Shown: positions 56,240-64,000 of the stretch, in pieces
Position numbering within the stretch: the stretch's first letter is position 1
How the letters are laid out: each line of letters begins with the position of its first letter
NCBI RefSeq assembly: GCF_023284025.1
Contig: NZ_JAKIKR010000017.1
Span: 1 to 64,000, forward strand
DNA length: 64,000 nucleotides
Direction: 5' to 3'
Origin: Shewanella abyssi
Lineage (GTDB): Bacteria > Pseudomonadota > Gammaproteobacteria > Enterobacterales > Shewanellaceae
Notes under the pieces: model-generated
The model's input: the letters and a program-made list of their open reading frames with translations, nothing else
Database searches by the model: none
What the model was told of the DNA's origin: nothing
Made by a program: the position numbers and the translations under genes

Positions 56240-58957
56240 ATGAAACGAAGTAAGGAAAACAATGTATCACGCCGAAATTTCCTGAAGGGTAGTGGGTTTA
56301 TTGCAACAACTGCAGCAGGCGGCGGATTATTTGTCGCCAGTAACCCAGAACTTGAAGCCGCACCAGCAACTGCAGCACCTAAGAAAAGAACCACAGCATT
56401 AGCCCAATGCCCCTACTGCGGAGTCGGTTGTGGCACCATTATTCAGGCTGAGGATGGCAAAATTGTCTCAATGCGTCCCGACAAAGATCACCCGACCAAC
56501 TACGGACTGCAGTGTATCAAAGGCTTAACGGCTGCAGAGCCTATGTATGTTGACCGCATGGAGGGCGACCCCTATGTCCGTAAGGATGTCTGGGCAGAGT
56601 GGCAAAAACCGAACCACGGTAATATCGAATATATCAGTAGCACCAAAGGCTCATTCGACGAAGAGCACTTTGTCCGCGTGCCTTATCATGACGCTTCTGA
56701 CATGGTGGCGCGTAAAGTCGTTCACTTCGCTAAGAAGTATACCGGTAACTCTATCTCTCTTTATGGTTCTGGCCAGCTCACCATGGAGGGCCAGTACCTA
56801 GAGAACCTGTTTATGAAGGGGGTTTTGGGCTCAAATACCATCGAAGCCAATGCACGTATGTGTATGACCTCGGCGGTAACGGGCTACTTTGCCACCTTAG
56901 GTTCTGATACACCGCCGCTGGCATATGATGATATCGAGATGTCCGATATGGTGATGCACTTTGGTCATAATGCCCGTGAGTCACACCCTATTATCTTCTG
57001 GCGTATCGCCGACTATAAGAAGAAAAATGATATCCCAACAGTCGTGGTCGACCCACGTGAAACGGGTACCAGCAAGGGCTATGAGGATATCAACAGCAAG
57101 AATCATGTTCATGTGCCCATTCTTAATGGTGATATCAGCTTCCTAAACTCGATTGCCCATGTACTGCTTAAAGAACATCAAGATGTCATCGATTGGGATT
57201 TTCTCAAGGCGCATGTGAGTGGCTGGGAGGAGTATGTCGAAGGGGTGCAGAATGACTACAGCCCAGAGCAAGTTCAAGACAGAATGGGCGGCGTTAATCA
57301 CGATGTAAACCCAGAGAAGATCCGTCAAGTGGCGCAGATGTTTGCCGATGCAACCCGCAAACGTTTGGCCCGTGGTAAGGGTAAGCAAGATGGTAAAGGC
57401 ACAGGTGGGGTTATCATCATGTGGGGCATTGGCTATAACCAACATATCCACGGTCAGCACAATGTTATCTCAATCATCAACCTACTCACTTTAACCGGCA
57501 ACCTCGCTAAGCCCGGTTGTGGCCCATTCTCGATGACGGGTCAGCCCAATGCTATGGGTGAGCGCTTCACTGGTGGCCTAACGGGTCGTCTGCCATTTAA
57601 TGAAGGGCTAAGCAATCTTAAGCACCGTAAACATATGGCCAAGATGTGGCGTATTCCAGAGAAGAATCTCGATACAGCCGCCAGCTCGCCTAATCCTGGT
57701 TTTGCGGTGGGTATGATGGAGCGCGCACTTAAGGATGACCTTAAGGCGATGTTCCTGGTCTATGCCACCCATATCGATCTCCCCGATCAATACAACTTGG
57801 TCCGTCCAGCACTGTTGAAAACTTTCAACGTGGTGCAGGAGATCTATCGCCATGCACCCAATAACCTCTACGCCGATGTGATATTCCCAGCCTGTACTTG
57901 GGGTGAAGTCAACGGGGTCTACATCAGTTCGGAGCGTCGCATCAATATCACCGAAAAGGCGGTGCAAGGCCCTAAGGGCTGTCGTCCAGATATGGATATG
58001 GTTATCGACAAGGGTAAGGAGATCGCCGATCTGCTGGGTATGGATGGCGACGCAATCTTTCCCTACAAGCGGGGTGAAGATGGTGAGTATGACGCCGAAG
58101 AGGTGTTTAGAGATGTCTGTCGTGCATCGGTAGGCACCGATGCCGATCTTACCGGGATCCTAGAGCGTGAAAAACTTGATGGTATCAGCCCCTACGAGCA
58201 ACTGAAAACCCTGCGCGGTATTCAGTGGCCAGCGCCTAACTATGACTCAGCTAAAAGTGGCGGCACTAAGCGCCGCTATATGATGCAGGAGGGCCAGTGG
58301 GAGAATCGTCCATACGGCTACTTCCGTACCAAAGATGGCAAGGTCAACATGAAGCTGTGTAAGCAGGACTATAGTCAACGTAAAGAGATCACTAAGAAGT
58401 TGATGGAGTTCGGTGCTGTCGGAGGAAAGAAAGATCACTACACCATCGATAACCAAGACCTGATCATCAAGGCGCGCGATATGGGATTAACGCCCGATCT
58501 TCCCGATGAGGAGTTCAGAGGAATTCCTTGGAAGGAGGTTCCCAACGATAAATACCCCTACTGGATGGGTCTAGGTGTTGTTTATGAGCACTTCCATACC
58601 GCTAAATCTCATCGTAGCCCCACCACACGACGTCTAGTGCCTGAGATGTATGTGGAGATGCATAGCGAAGATGCCAAAGATCTCGGCATTAAAGATGGCG
58701 AGTGGGTGCGCGTCGTGACTAGACGTGGTTCACTCGAGGCGCGTGCTCAGGTTGGCGGCACCGACAGTATCGTCAAACCTGCTCGTAACAGTGTGCCAAG
58801 AGGCTATATGTTTGGCCCATGGAACCTCTCTGTTGCTGACAGCGCCGATCCAAAGAAGAACAAGTGGCTGGCCAACGGTATCTCAAACCGTTGTTGGGAT
58901 CCGGTATCTGGGCAGGTCGACTTTAAGAAGTTGGCCGCAAGGATAGAGAAAATCTAA
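56240..58957 (+). CDS. NapA-like Tat-exported molybdopterin oxidoreductase
   Basis: 905 residues. Twin-arginine signal SRRNFLKGSGF (9-20). A 4Fe-4S site C57-x2-C60-x3-C64 and C92. The likely molybdenum ligand is Cys208 in NARMCMTSAVTG, the Nap/Nas type rather than the selenocysteine of FdhF. KPGCGPFSMTGQPNAMG is a bis-MGD binding segment shared with NapA/NasA, and the C-terminal molydopterin-binding domain (SVPRGYMFGPW) is present. It is longer than NapA (about 830 aa), with extra inserts around 590-720. The partner genes lack NapB and NapD, so nitrate is not assured; another oxyanion or formate-like substrate is open. Subfamily unresolved. Confidence 0.85.
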   Translation: MKRSKENNVSRRNFLKGSGFIATTAAGGGLFVASNPELEAAPATAAPKKRTTALAQCPYCGVGCGTIIQAEDGKIVSMRPDKDHPTNYGLQCIKGLTAAEPMYVDRMEGDPYVRKDVWAEWQKPNHGNIEYISSTKGSFDEEHFVRVPYHDASDMVARKVVHFAKKYTGNSISLYGSGQLTMEGQYLENLFMKGVLGSNTIEANARMCMTSAVTGYFATLGSDTPPLAYDDIEMSDMVMHFGHNARESHPIIFWRIADYKKKNDIPTVVVDPRETGTSKGYEDINSKNHVHVPILNGDISFLNSIAHVLLKEHQDVIDWDFLKAHVSGWEEYVEGVQNDYSPEQVQDRMGGVNHDVNPEKIRQVAQMFADATRKRLARGKGKQDGKGTGGVIIMWGIGYNQHIHGQHNVISIINLLTLTGNLAKPGCGPFSMTGQPNAMGERFTGGLTGRLPFNEGLSNLKHRKHMAKMWRIPEKNLDTAASSPNPGFAVGMMERALKDDLKAMFLVYATHIDLPDQYNLVRPALLKTFNVVQEIYRHAPNNLYADVIFPACTWGEVNGVYISSERRINITEKAVQGPKGCRPDMDMVIDKGKEIADLLGMDGDAIFPYKRGEDGEYDAEEVFRDVCRASVGTDADLTGILEREKLDGISPYEQLKTLRGIQWPAPNYDSAKSGGTKRRYMMQEGQWENRPYGYFRTKDGKVNMKLCKQDYSQRKEITKKLMEFGAVGGKKDHYTIDNQDLIIKARDMGLTPDLPDEEFRGIPWKEVPNDKYPYWMGLGVVYEHFHTAKSHRSPTTRRLVPEMYVEMHSEDAKDLGIKDGEWVRVVTRRGSLEARAQVGGTDSIVKPARNSVPRGYMFGPWNLSVADSADPKKNKWLANGISNRCWDPVSGQVDFKKLAARIEKI

Positions 58958-58974
58958 CTACAACCACCATAAGC

Positions 58975-59041
58975 GTTAGCACTCATGACTAAAGCGAAAG
59001 TCGAGATTTTAGTTATTTATCGAGTGCTAACTCTCTCTTTT
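58975..59041 (+). terminator. intra-operon hairpin after the molybdoenzyme gene
   Basis: GTTAGCACTC (58975-58984) pairs perfectly with GAGTGCTAAC (59022-59031), with an inner ACTAAA/TTTAGT stem, followed by TCTCTCTTTT. A partial terminator or mRNA stabiliser separating the soluble enzyme pair from the downstream ferredoxin/membrane genes. Confidence 0.6.
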
Positions 59042-59068
59042 AATCTACATTGATAATCTGGTAGTAAT

Positions 59069-59674
59069 TTGAATAGACGTCATTTTATTAAACAACTGAG
59101 TGTACTAGCAGCTGTTGGAGTCACACTTAAAGCCTCCTTGGCTAACGCAGCTTTCAAGGTTAAGCAGTTCACTCAAAGATACGTTCGCCCACCAGGGTCG
59201 CTGGCTGAAGATGACTTTATCAGTCAGTGTATACGCTGTAATCAGTGCGCCGAGATCTGCCCCAATAACTGCATCAAATTCTTCGGCAGTGAAAATGGCA
59301 TTGCGTCCCATGGCACCCCCTATATCAGCCCAAGAGAGAAAGCCTGCATCTTGTGTATGAAGTGTGGTGATGTCTGCCCAAGCGGAGCAATCAAGCCGGT
59401 TAAACGCGAACTCACCCCAATAATCGAACAGGTCAACATGGGCATAGCCCGTGTCGATAAACAGCTATGCCTCTCTTGGCAGGGTAAATCTTGCGGCGTC
59501 TGTTACCGCGCCTGCCCTCTACAAGATAAGGCCATTATCGTGGGCTTTATGGAGCAGCCAGAGGTGCTCGATGCCTGCGTAGGCTGTGGACTCTGTGAGA
59601 GTAGCTGTATTCAGATCCCTCAAGCTATCAAGATCATCCCCAGCCACACCCTAGATCAACTTAGGAGCTCATGA
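59069..59674 (+). CDS. NapG-like periplasmic 4Fe-4S ferredoxin
   Basis: 201 residues with a Tat-like start (NRRHFIKQLSV) and four 4Fe-4S motifs: CIRCNQCAEICP, CILCMKCGDVCP, a CLSW-spaced CGVCYRACP, and CVGCGLCESSC. This is the NapG/MauM layout. The start is TTG with a weak ribosome site, suggesting low translation. Its stop overlaps the next ATG by four bases. Confidence 0.85.
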   Translation: MNRRHFIKQLSVLAAVGVTLKASLANAAFKVKQFTQRYVRPPGSLAEDDFISQCIRCNQCAEICPNNCIKFFGSENGIASHGTPYISPREKACILCMKCGDVCPSGAIKPVKRELTPIIEQVNMGIARVDKQLCLSWQGKSCGVCYRACPLQDKAIIVGFMEQPEVLDACVGCGLCESSCIQIPQAIKIIPSHTLDQLRSS

Positions 59675-60735
59675 TGGATAAGGAGTTTACCCAAGCGGGT
59701 CTAAACAAAGATAAACCGATAACAGACAGCAAACCATTCGCACTGTGGAAGCACCTCAATAAATTGCGCTGGTTTTCACTCTCGGTGGTATTTTTAATGC
59801 TGATCTTGATCCCCCTGCTCAGCATCTACCAGCATTACGTCGCGGCGCAGGGATATAACCATCTGTCGTCATCGCAAACCTTGCTTTATGACACCATGGA
59901 ATTTATCAGCGCCCCCTTTGTCGATGAGCCTGAACATGATCTCGATGCCATCAAAGGCACGACTTGGTCGGGGCAGCTATTTGGCGTCAAGCTCACCGAT
60001 CCCTTAGCCGTGGTCGGGCAGATGGCTGCAAGCCTCAAGATCTATTGGCCCCTGTTACTCACGGCACTCATTCCCCTATTAGCCACCCTGCTGTTTGGAC
60101 GCTTTTTCTGTGGCTGGATCTGTCCAGCGACCTTTATCTATGAGCTCAACTCCAACCTATCAATCTACCTCAGCCGTTTTGGTATCAATAACAATAGACG
60201 CTTTCACCAGAGCATAAAATACCTAGTACTGGCTCTGGGCATAGGGATCTCTGCATACACAGGCACGTTAGCGTTCGCCAGCATCTATCCACCAGCCGTA
60301 CTGGGGCGGGAGCTATATTTCTCTATCGCATTATCAGGTTTCGGTGGTGGCACCCTGTTTTTCATCCTCACTCTGCTGTTTGACACCTTTGTCAGTCGCC
60401 GCGGGATCTGTCGTTACTTCTGTCCAGGTGGCGCGCTCTATTCACTACTTGGACGCTATCGAGTGGTCAGAGTGAAGCGCTTAGTCGAGCCCTGTAATGA
60501 CTGTAATAAATGTAATGCGGTATGTGAGTTTGGCTTAGATCCAATGCGGGACAATTTTGGCGCCGAGTGCAATAACTGCACCGCCTGTATCTCAGTTTGC
60601 CCCAAGAGCGCGATGAGCCTGACCTTGTCAATGTCAGACACTCCCAACCAAGGTCCAGGTCATCAAAGCCGGCAGTATCGCCAGCAGAATATGGACAATA
60701 ACCTAGCGATCCCAGTAAAAAATATCAACGAGTGA
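59671..60735 (+). CDS. NapH-like polyferredoxin membrane protein
   Basis: 354 residues; four or five membrane segments, two cytosolic CxxxCP loops (CGWICPATF, CRYFCPGGA) and two C-terminal 4Fe-4S sites (CNDCNKCNAVC, CNNCTACISVCP). NapH with NapG oxidises quinol and feeds electrons to the periplasm in Nap systems. Coupled to the NapG-like gene by a four-base overlap (ATGA). Longer than NapH (about 287 aa), with a periplasmic loop near 60-110. Confidence 0.88.
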   Translation: MMDKEFTQAGLNKDKPITDSKPFALWKHLNKLRWFSLSVVFLMLILIPLLSIYQHYVAAQGYNHLSSSQTLLYDTMEFISAPFVDEPEHDLDAIKGTTWSGQLFGVKLTDPLAVVGQMAASLKIYWPLLLTALIPLLATLLFGRFFCGWICPATFIYELNSNLSIYLSRFGINNNRRFHQSIKYLVLALGIGISAYTGTLAFASIYPPAVLGRELYFSIALSGFGGGTLFFILTLLFDTFVSRRGICRYFCPGGALYSLLGRYRVVRVKRLVEPCNDCNKCNAVCEFGLDPMRDNFGAECNNCTACISVCPKSAMSLTLSMSDTPNQGPGHQSRQYRQQNMDNNLAIPVKNINE

Positions 60736-60793
60736 GGATCAACTTAGTGAAGGTCGCTCAAGCGAATGATTAAAATAAATGAGTAGTAAATAG

Positions 60794-61411
60794 ATGATAA
60801 AAATAACAAGTAAAACAACAGCAATATTATCGGGATTGCTGCTGTGTGCTCTGACACTATTTAGCGCATTAACCCAGGCACACCATGTACTGGGTCGTCC
60901 CTCATATAGCCTTAATGAGGACTCTAACACGCCGCCCAGCATGGCGATTGAGACACAAATAGGCGAGTATTTTTTCACTTATATGGTGTTTCCCGCCTTT
61001 CCTAAACCCAACGAGCCAGGTCGAGTCAATATATACGCCACACGGATAGATAATGGTGAGATGCTCGACCAAGCTATCACCTTTACCGTCCGTGATGACA
61101 CTTTTTGGGGTGAGAGCATAGGCATCGGCGACGGCGCAAAACCTGAAGTGATCGGTCAGCAGAATATTGATGATGGGGTATATCGCCAAGGGTTCCTGTT
61201 TAAGAGTCGCGGCAGTTACATCATTCGTGCTTACTTTGAAGATAATGGTGAGCCCTACGAAATAGATTTCCCCCTGCAAGTCGGGGCTGCAAGCCCTGTC
61301 GGCCCTATTGGTGCAACTGTAGGATTTATCTTCTTCCTGCTGCTGATGATCAATATTGTGCAACGTAAGCGAATCGCTCGCACCAAAATTCAACAGGGGA
61401 ACACCGTATGA
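60794..61411 (+). CDS. FixH/YtkA-like membrane-anchored periplasmic protein
   Basis: 205 residues: signal peptide ending at TQAHH, a beta-sandwich (IETQIGEYFFTYMVFPAFPKPNEPGRV...), then one C-terminal membrane helix (about 172-192). It resembles FixH/YtkA-type proteins, some of which assist metal or cofactor insertion. Role here is unknown; it may stabilise the next polyferredoxin, with which it overlaps by four bases. Confidence 0.7.
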   Translation: MIKITSKTTAILSGLLLCALTLFSALTQAHHVLGRPSYSLNEDSNTPPSMAIETQIGEYFFTYMVFPAFPKPNEPGRVNIYATRIDNGEMLDQAITFTVRDDTFWGESIGIGDGAKPEVIGQQNIDDGVYRQGFLFKSRGSYIIRAYFEDNGEPYEIDFPLQVGAASPVGPIGATVGFIFFLLLMINIVQRKRIARTKIQQGNTV

Positions 61412-62949
61412 TAATGACCCACCCAGGACTCCCGCTCTACTGGGCTTATGCTATCGGCATCATGATGCTGTTATTGGGTCTTTTGACCATGGCCGTCAAA
61501 GCACCGACAACGAGCGCTAGCCGCAGCATCTCCTTAGCTAAATTGCCGCTTATCGGTGGCTTGTTTCGCTTCCTTACTAAGTATACCTGGCCTCTTTTAC
61601 TGTTAAAGATTGCCTTTGCTGCCCTGTTTATCACCGTCATCACCGCTGGTTTGTGGGGCACGCCGATTGTTGAACGCAATTTAGCCACCACACTGACCTG
61701 GAACCTTTGGTGGACGGGGATCATTATCGCTATCCTGTTTAGCGGCTCTGCTTGGTGTGCACTCTGTCCCTGGGACAATATCGCCAGCTGGCTAGTCAAT
61801 CACAGCATCTGGCGCCACTCCAACTCACACAGTCGACTGCAGCTAAAAGTACCCAATATGTTACGCAGTGTCTGGCCTGCAAGCCTGTTATTTATCGGCT
61901 TTACCTGGTTAGAGCTTGGTGTTGGTATTGTTGCCAGCCCCTACGCCACCGCCATGCTGGCGCTGTTGATGCTTATCTTGGCCACCACCACGCTAGCACT
62001 GTTTGAGGGCAAAGCCTTCTGCCGTTACATGTGTCCGGTAGGAAGAACCGTTGGCGCATACTCGCAACTTGCCCCTATCGCCCTTAGGCCGATAGATAGT
62101 GAGATCTGCCGTAACTGTAAAACCTTGGAGTGTTTCCATGGCAGTGACAAAATAGCGCCCTGCCCGACTAAGCTAGTCATGGGGCGATTGCAGGAGAACA
62201 CCTACTGCACCTCATGCGGTAACTGCACTCAAAGCTGCCCCTCAAGTAATGTCAGCTGGCAATTGAGGTCCCCAAGCAGTGAAGCGATAAAAGAGGCCAA
62301 ACCTCACATGGATGAGGCCTTTTTCCTACTTATTTTACTCTCTCTCACTCTGTTTCATGGCCTAACCATGCTTGACTACTGGGAAGTGTACTTAAGCGAG
62401 ATGGCGCAACTGATTAATGACAGTGGTCAGCTGATCATCAGCTTCTCTATCGGCTTAGCCGCCACCCTGATCTTACCTATTCTGATCTATTGCCTCTGCA
62501 TAGGCCTGACCCAGAGAGTACTGAAAAATAGCCTTGATACTGTGGTGACTAAACTCAGCTTTAACAAGCTCTTTTCTGGCTTTGCCTTTGTCTCTCTTCC
62601 ACTGGCATTTAGCTATCATATTGCCCATAACCTCACCCACTTTGTCCGTGAAAGCAGTGACTGGTTATCTCTAGTGGCAAACCCGTTAGGAATCGGGGCA
62701 GAGCCATTGAGCATGATGGATAAGCATATGCGTCATATGGAGATGATGGTCTCAGAAAATACCCTATTTATTATGCAGGGAGTCATTATAGCCATAGGTT
62801 TTGTTATCGCAGCTCAGGTGATCCGCCATCGTGGTCACCGCTTATTTGCAGCCCAAGGCATCACACTGCTGCCCATGATCCTATTTGCCGCACTCGTTAC
62901 TGGATTTAACCTGTGGATGTTAGTGCAACCGATGACGATGAGAATGTAG
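61408..62949 (+). CDS. second polyferredoxin membrane protein (NapH/NosR/CcoG-like)
   Basis: 513 residues and about eight membrane helices. Iron-sulfur motifs CALCPWDN, CRYMCPVGR, CRNCKTLEC-(x)n-CP and CTSCGNCTQSCP lie between the first and second membrane halves. Two conserved His pairs sit in the second half (SYHIAHNLTHF). It would be a quinol-linked or cluster-relay protein additional to the NapH-like one. Not found in ordinary nap operons I know. Confidence 0.8.
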   Translation: MIMTHPGLPLYWAYAIGIMMLLLGLLTMAVKAPTTSASRSISLAKLPLIGGLFRFLTKYTWPLLLLKIAFAALFITVITAGLWGTPIVERNLATTLTWNLWWTGIIIAILFSGSAWCALCPWDNIASWLVNHSIWRHSNSHSRLQLKVPNMLRSVWPASLLFIGFTWLELGVGIVASPYATAMLALLMLILATTTLALFEGKAFCRYMCPVGRTVGAYSQLAPIALRPIDSEICRNCKTLECFHGSDKIAPCPTKLVMGRLQENTYCTSCGNCTQSCPSSNVSWQLRSPSSEAIKEAKPHMDEAFFLLILLSLTLFHGLTMLDYWEVYLSEMAQLINDSGQLIISFSIGLAATLILPILIYCLCIGLTQRVLKNSLDTVVTKLSFNKLFSGFAFVSLPLAFSYHIAHNLTHFVRESSDWLSLVANPLGIGAEPLSMMDKHMRHMEMMVSENTLFIMQGVIIAIGFVIAAQVIRHRGHRLFAAQGITLLPMILFAALVTGFNLWMLVQPMTMRM

Positions 62950-62952
62950 CCG

Positions 62953-63669
62953 ATGAGCGATCAGAGTAAGGCGCAGCTAATGGATCGCCGTAGCTTTTTC
63001 AAATCTAGCTTCAGTAAGCTTGCTGATATCGGCTCCGAGCATGCGCTGAAAAAAGTTGAGCACAATGCAAAAGGATGGATACGTCCACCTTTTGCCATCA
63101 ATGAACTCGACTTTTTGCTCAACTGCAGTCGCTGTGGTGAATGCATTAAAGCTTGCCCACAGCAGGTGATCTTTGAGCTGCCACTTCATCGCGGCACTGT
63201 GACAGTATCGACCCCAGCGATGGATATCCCCAACAAAGCGTGCAAGCTCTGCAGTGATTGGCCCTGCGTTACCGCATGCAAAGACAAGGCGCTAGCTTTT
63301 CCTGCTACTCAACAGGAGCAGATAGAGGACAATATTTTATCTGTTGATGAGAATAACCTACCAAACGATCAAGCGGACTCAGTGAAGCATACAGTCCAAC
63401 TCCCCGCAGCAAATCAATGCCCGCCGATGGCGTCGGCAAGAGTGAATACTGACCTCTGTATGCCCTACTCGGGCCCAGAATGTGGGGCATGCCGTGGTAG
63501 TTGCCCCATTGAAGACACCTTAACTTGGCACAGTGAGAAGCCCAGTATCAACCTAGCGACCTGTATCGGCTGTGGTCAATGTGTACAGGCCTGCATCACT
63601 GAGCCTAAAGCGATTGAGATCAGCCACCTATCTCCTATCGATGAGCAGACAAGTAATGATGATAGTTAA
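62953..63669 (+). CDS. second NapF/NapG-like 4Fe-4S protein
   Basis: 238 residues with an RR-containing start ([10 protein letters not shown]) and 4Fe-4S motifs [42 protein letters not shown] and [12 protein letters not shown]. It could be a Tat-exported ferredoxin or a NapF-like cytosolic maturation factor; the RR without a clear hydrophobic stretch makes the location uncertain. It overlaps the next gene by 14 bases. Confidence 0.8.
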   Translation: MSDQSKAQLMDRRSFFKSSFSKLADIGSEHALKKVEHNAKGWIRPPFAINELDFLLNCSRCGECIKACPQQVIFELPLHRGTVTVSTPAMDIPNKACKLCSDWPCVTACKDKALAFPATQQEQIEDNILSVDENNLPNDQADSVKHTVQLPAANQCPPMASARVNTDLCMPYSGPECGACRGSCPIEDTLTWHSEKPSINLATCIGCGQCVQACITEPKAIEISHLSPIDEQTSNDDS

Positions 63670-64000
63670 CTCTCTACGTCAACTGCTTAAGCGTAAGGTC
63701 ATCCTAGGCTGCACTCTAGGTGCCGCACTTACCTTTATGGCTATCGGTGTTATCTTCTGGGGGGGATTTAATACCGCCCTAGAGCAGAGCAACAGTATGA
63801 GTTTCTGCATCAGCTGCCATGAGATGGAAAGTACCGTCTACCCTGAGTATCGAAAAACGGTTCACTATCAAAATCGAACTGGGGTCAGAGCCACCTGCCC
63901 TGATTGCCATGTACCTAAAGAGTGGCAGCATATGATAGTCAGAAAGATTAAGGCCAGTAGGGAGCTATTTCACACACTCACTGGCTCCATTGATACTGCA
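63656..64000 (+). CDS. NapC/NirT-family multiheme cytochrome, partial
   Basis: Runs off the window. One N-terminal membrane helix ([20 protein letters not shown]), then [23 protein letters not shown] and [13 protein letters not shown], the opening of NapC/NirT/CymA proteins. A quinol dehydrogenase delivering electrons to the periplasm. Two hemes seen; two more are expected beyond the edge. Starts ATGATG inside the previous gene. Confidence 0.88.
   Translation, partial: MMIVNSLRQLLKRKVILGCTLGAALTFMAIGVIFWGGFNTALEQSNSMSFCISCHEMESTVYPEYRKTVHYQNRTGVRATCPDCHVPKEWQHMIVRKIKASRELFHTLTGSIDTA

Overview
The window looks like chromosomal DNA of a marine Shewanella (Gammaproteobacteria, Alteromonadales). 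The strongest reason is the order feoA/feoB, mtrD, mtrE, mtrF, omcA, mtrC, mtrA, mtrB, the signature extracellular electron transfer locus of that genus. glnS lies beside it, and PanP-type aspartate decarboxylase and a GntP/glycerate kinase/CdaR glycerate cluster lie further on. All calls come from reading the sequence and recalled family features; no database search was run.

Region 1 (1-11.4 kb) is the right part of an integrated genomic island. Its edge is a large serine recombinase next to the truncated first third of miaE, so the element appears to have integrated inside miaE. Its cargo is mostly on the minus strand: a small membrane protein, a free-standing HsdR C-terminal domain gene, an HNH nuclease, a SAM methyltransferase, an OLD-like ATPase/TOPRIM protein, a retron-type reverse transcriptase, and a second HsdR C-terminal fragment. 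The two HsdR pieces form a gap-free direct repeat (about 93% identity, 385 bp, offset 5957) around the nuclease/methyltransferase/ATPase/RT block. A second cargo unit is a small Ser/Lys/Ala-rich protein plus a putative PD-(D/E)XK-like protein, behind a highly structured leader.

Region 2 (11.7-16.8 kb) is core genome: a Yip1-family membrane protein, glnS and feoAB (ferrous iron uptake).

Region 3 (16.8-35.8 kb) is an expanded Mtr locus. MtrD/MtrA are periplasmic decahemes and MtrE/MtrB are outer-membrane porins. Five surface decaheme lipoproteins are encoded: MtrF, two additional OmcA/UndA-like paralogues, OmcA and MtrC. Together they would move electrons from the periplasm through the porin-cytochrome conduits to metal oxides or electrodes. 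FeoAB, divergent from mtrD, would take up the Fe(II) produced. Palindromes, a CRP-like site and an FNR/EtrA-like site lie in the gaps, and terminators separate most units.

Region 4 (35.9-52.7 kb) holds a membrane protein, a uracil-DNA glycosylase-like protein, a TonB-dependent receptor, a secreted M6-like metalloprotease with GEVED-like domains, a transmembrane ToxR/CadC-like regulator, the glycerate module (CdaR/SdaR, GntP permease, glycerate kinase), PanP and a methyltransferase.

Region 5 (52.8-55.3 kb) is a decayed zone with a frameshifted secreted protein, a headless ORF and the frameshifted tail of a phosphohexomutase.

Region 6 (55.6-64 kb, running off the window) is a respiratory operon: diheme cytochrome c, NapA-like Tat-exported molybdoenzyme, NapG-like and NapH-like proteins, a FixH-like protein, a second polyferredoxin membrane protein, a second ferredoxin and a NapC/NirT cytochrome. 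It has no visible napB or napD and an FNR-like site upstream. Its substrate cannot be read from the sequence. It and the RT/ATPase block are the two best candidates for an undescribed system.
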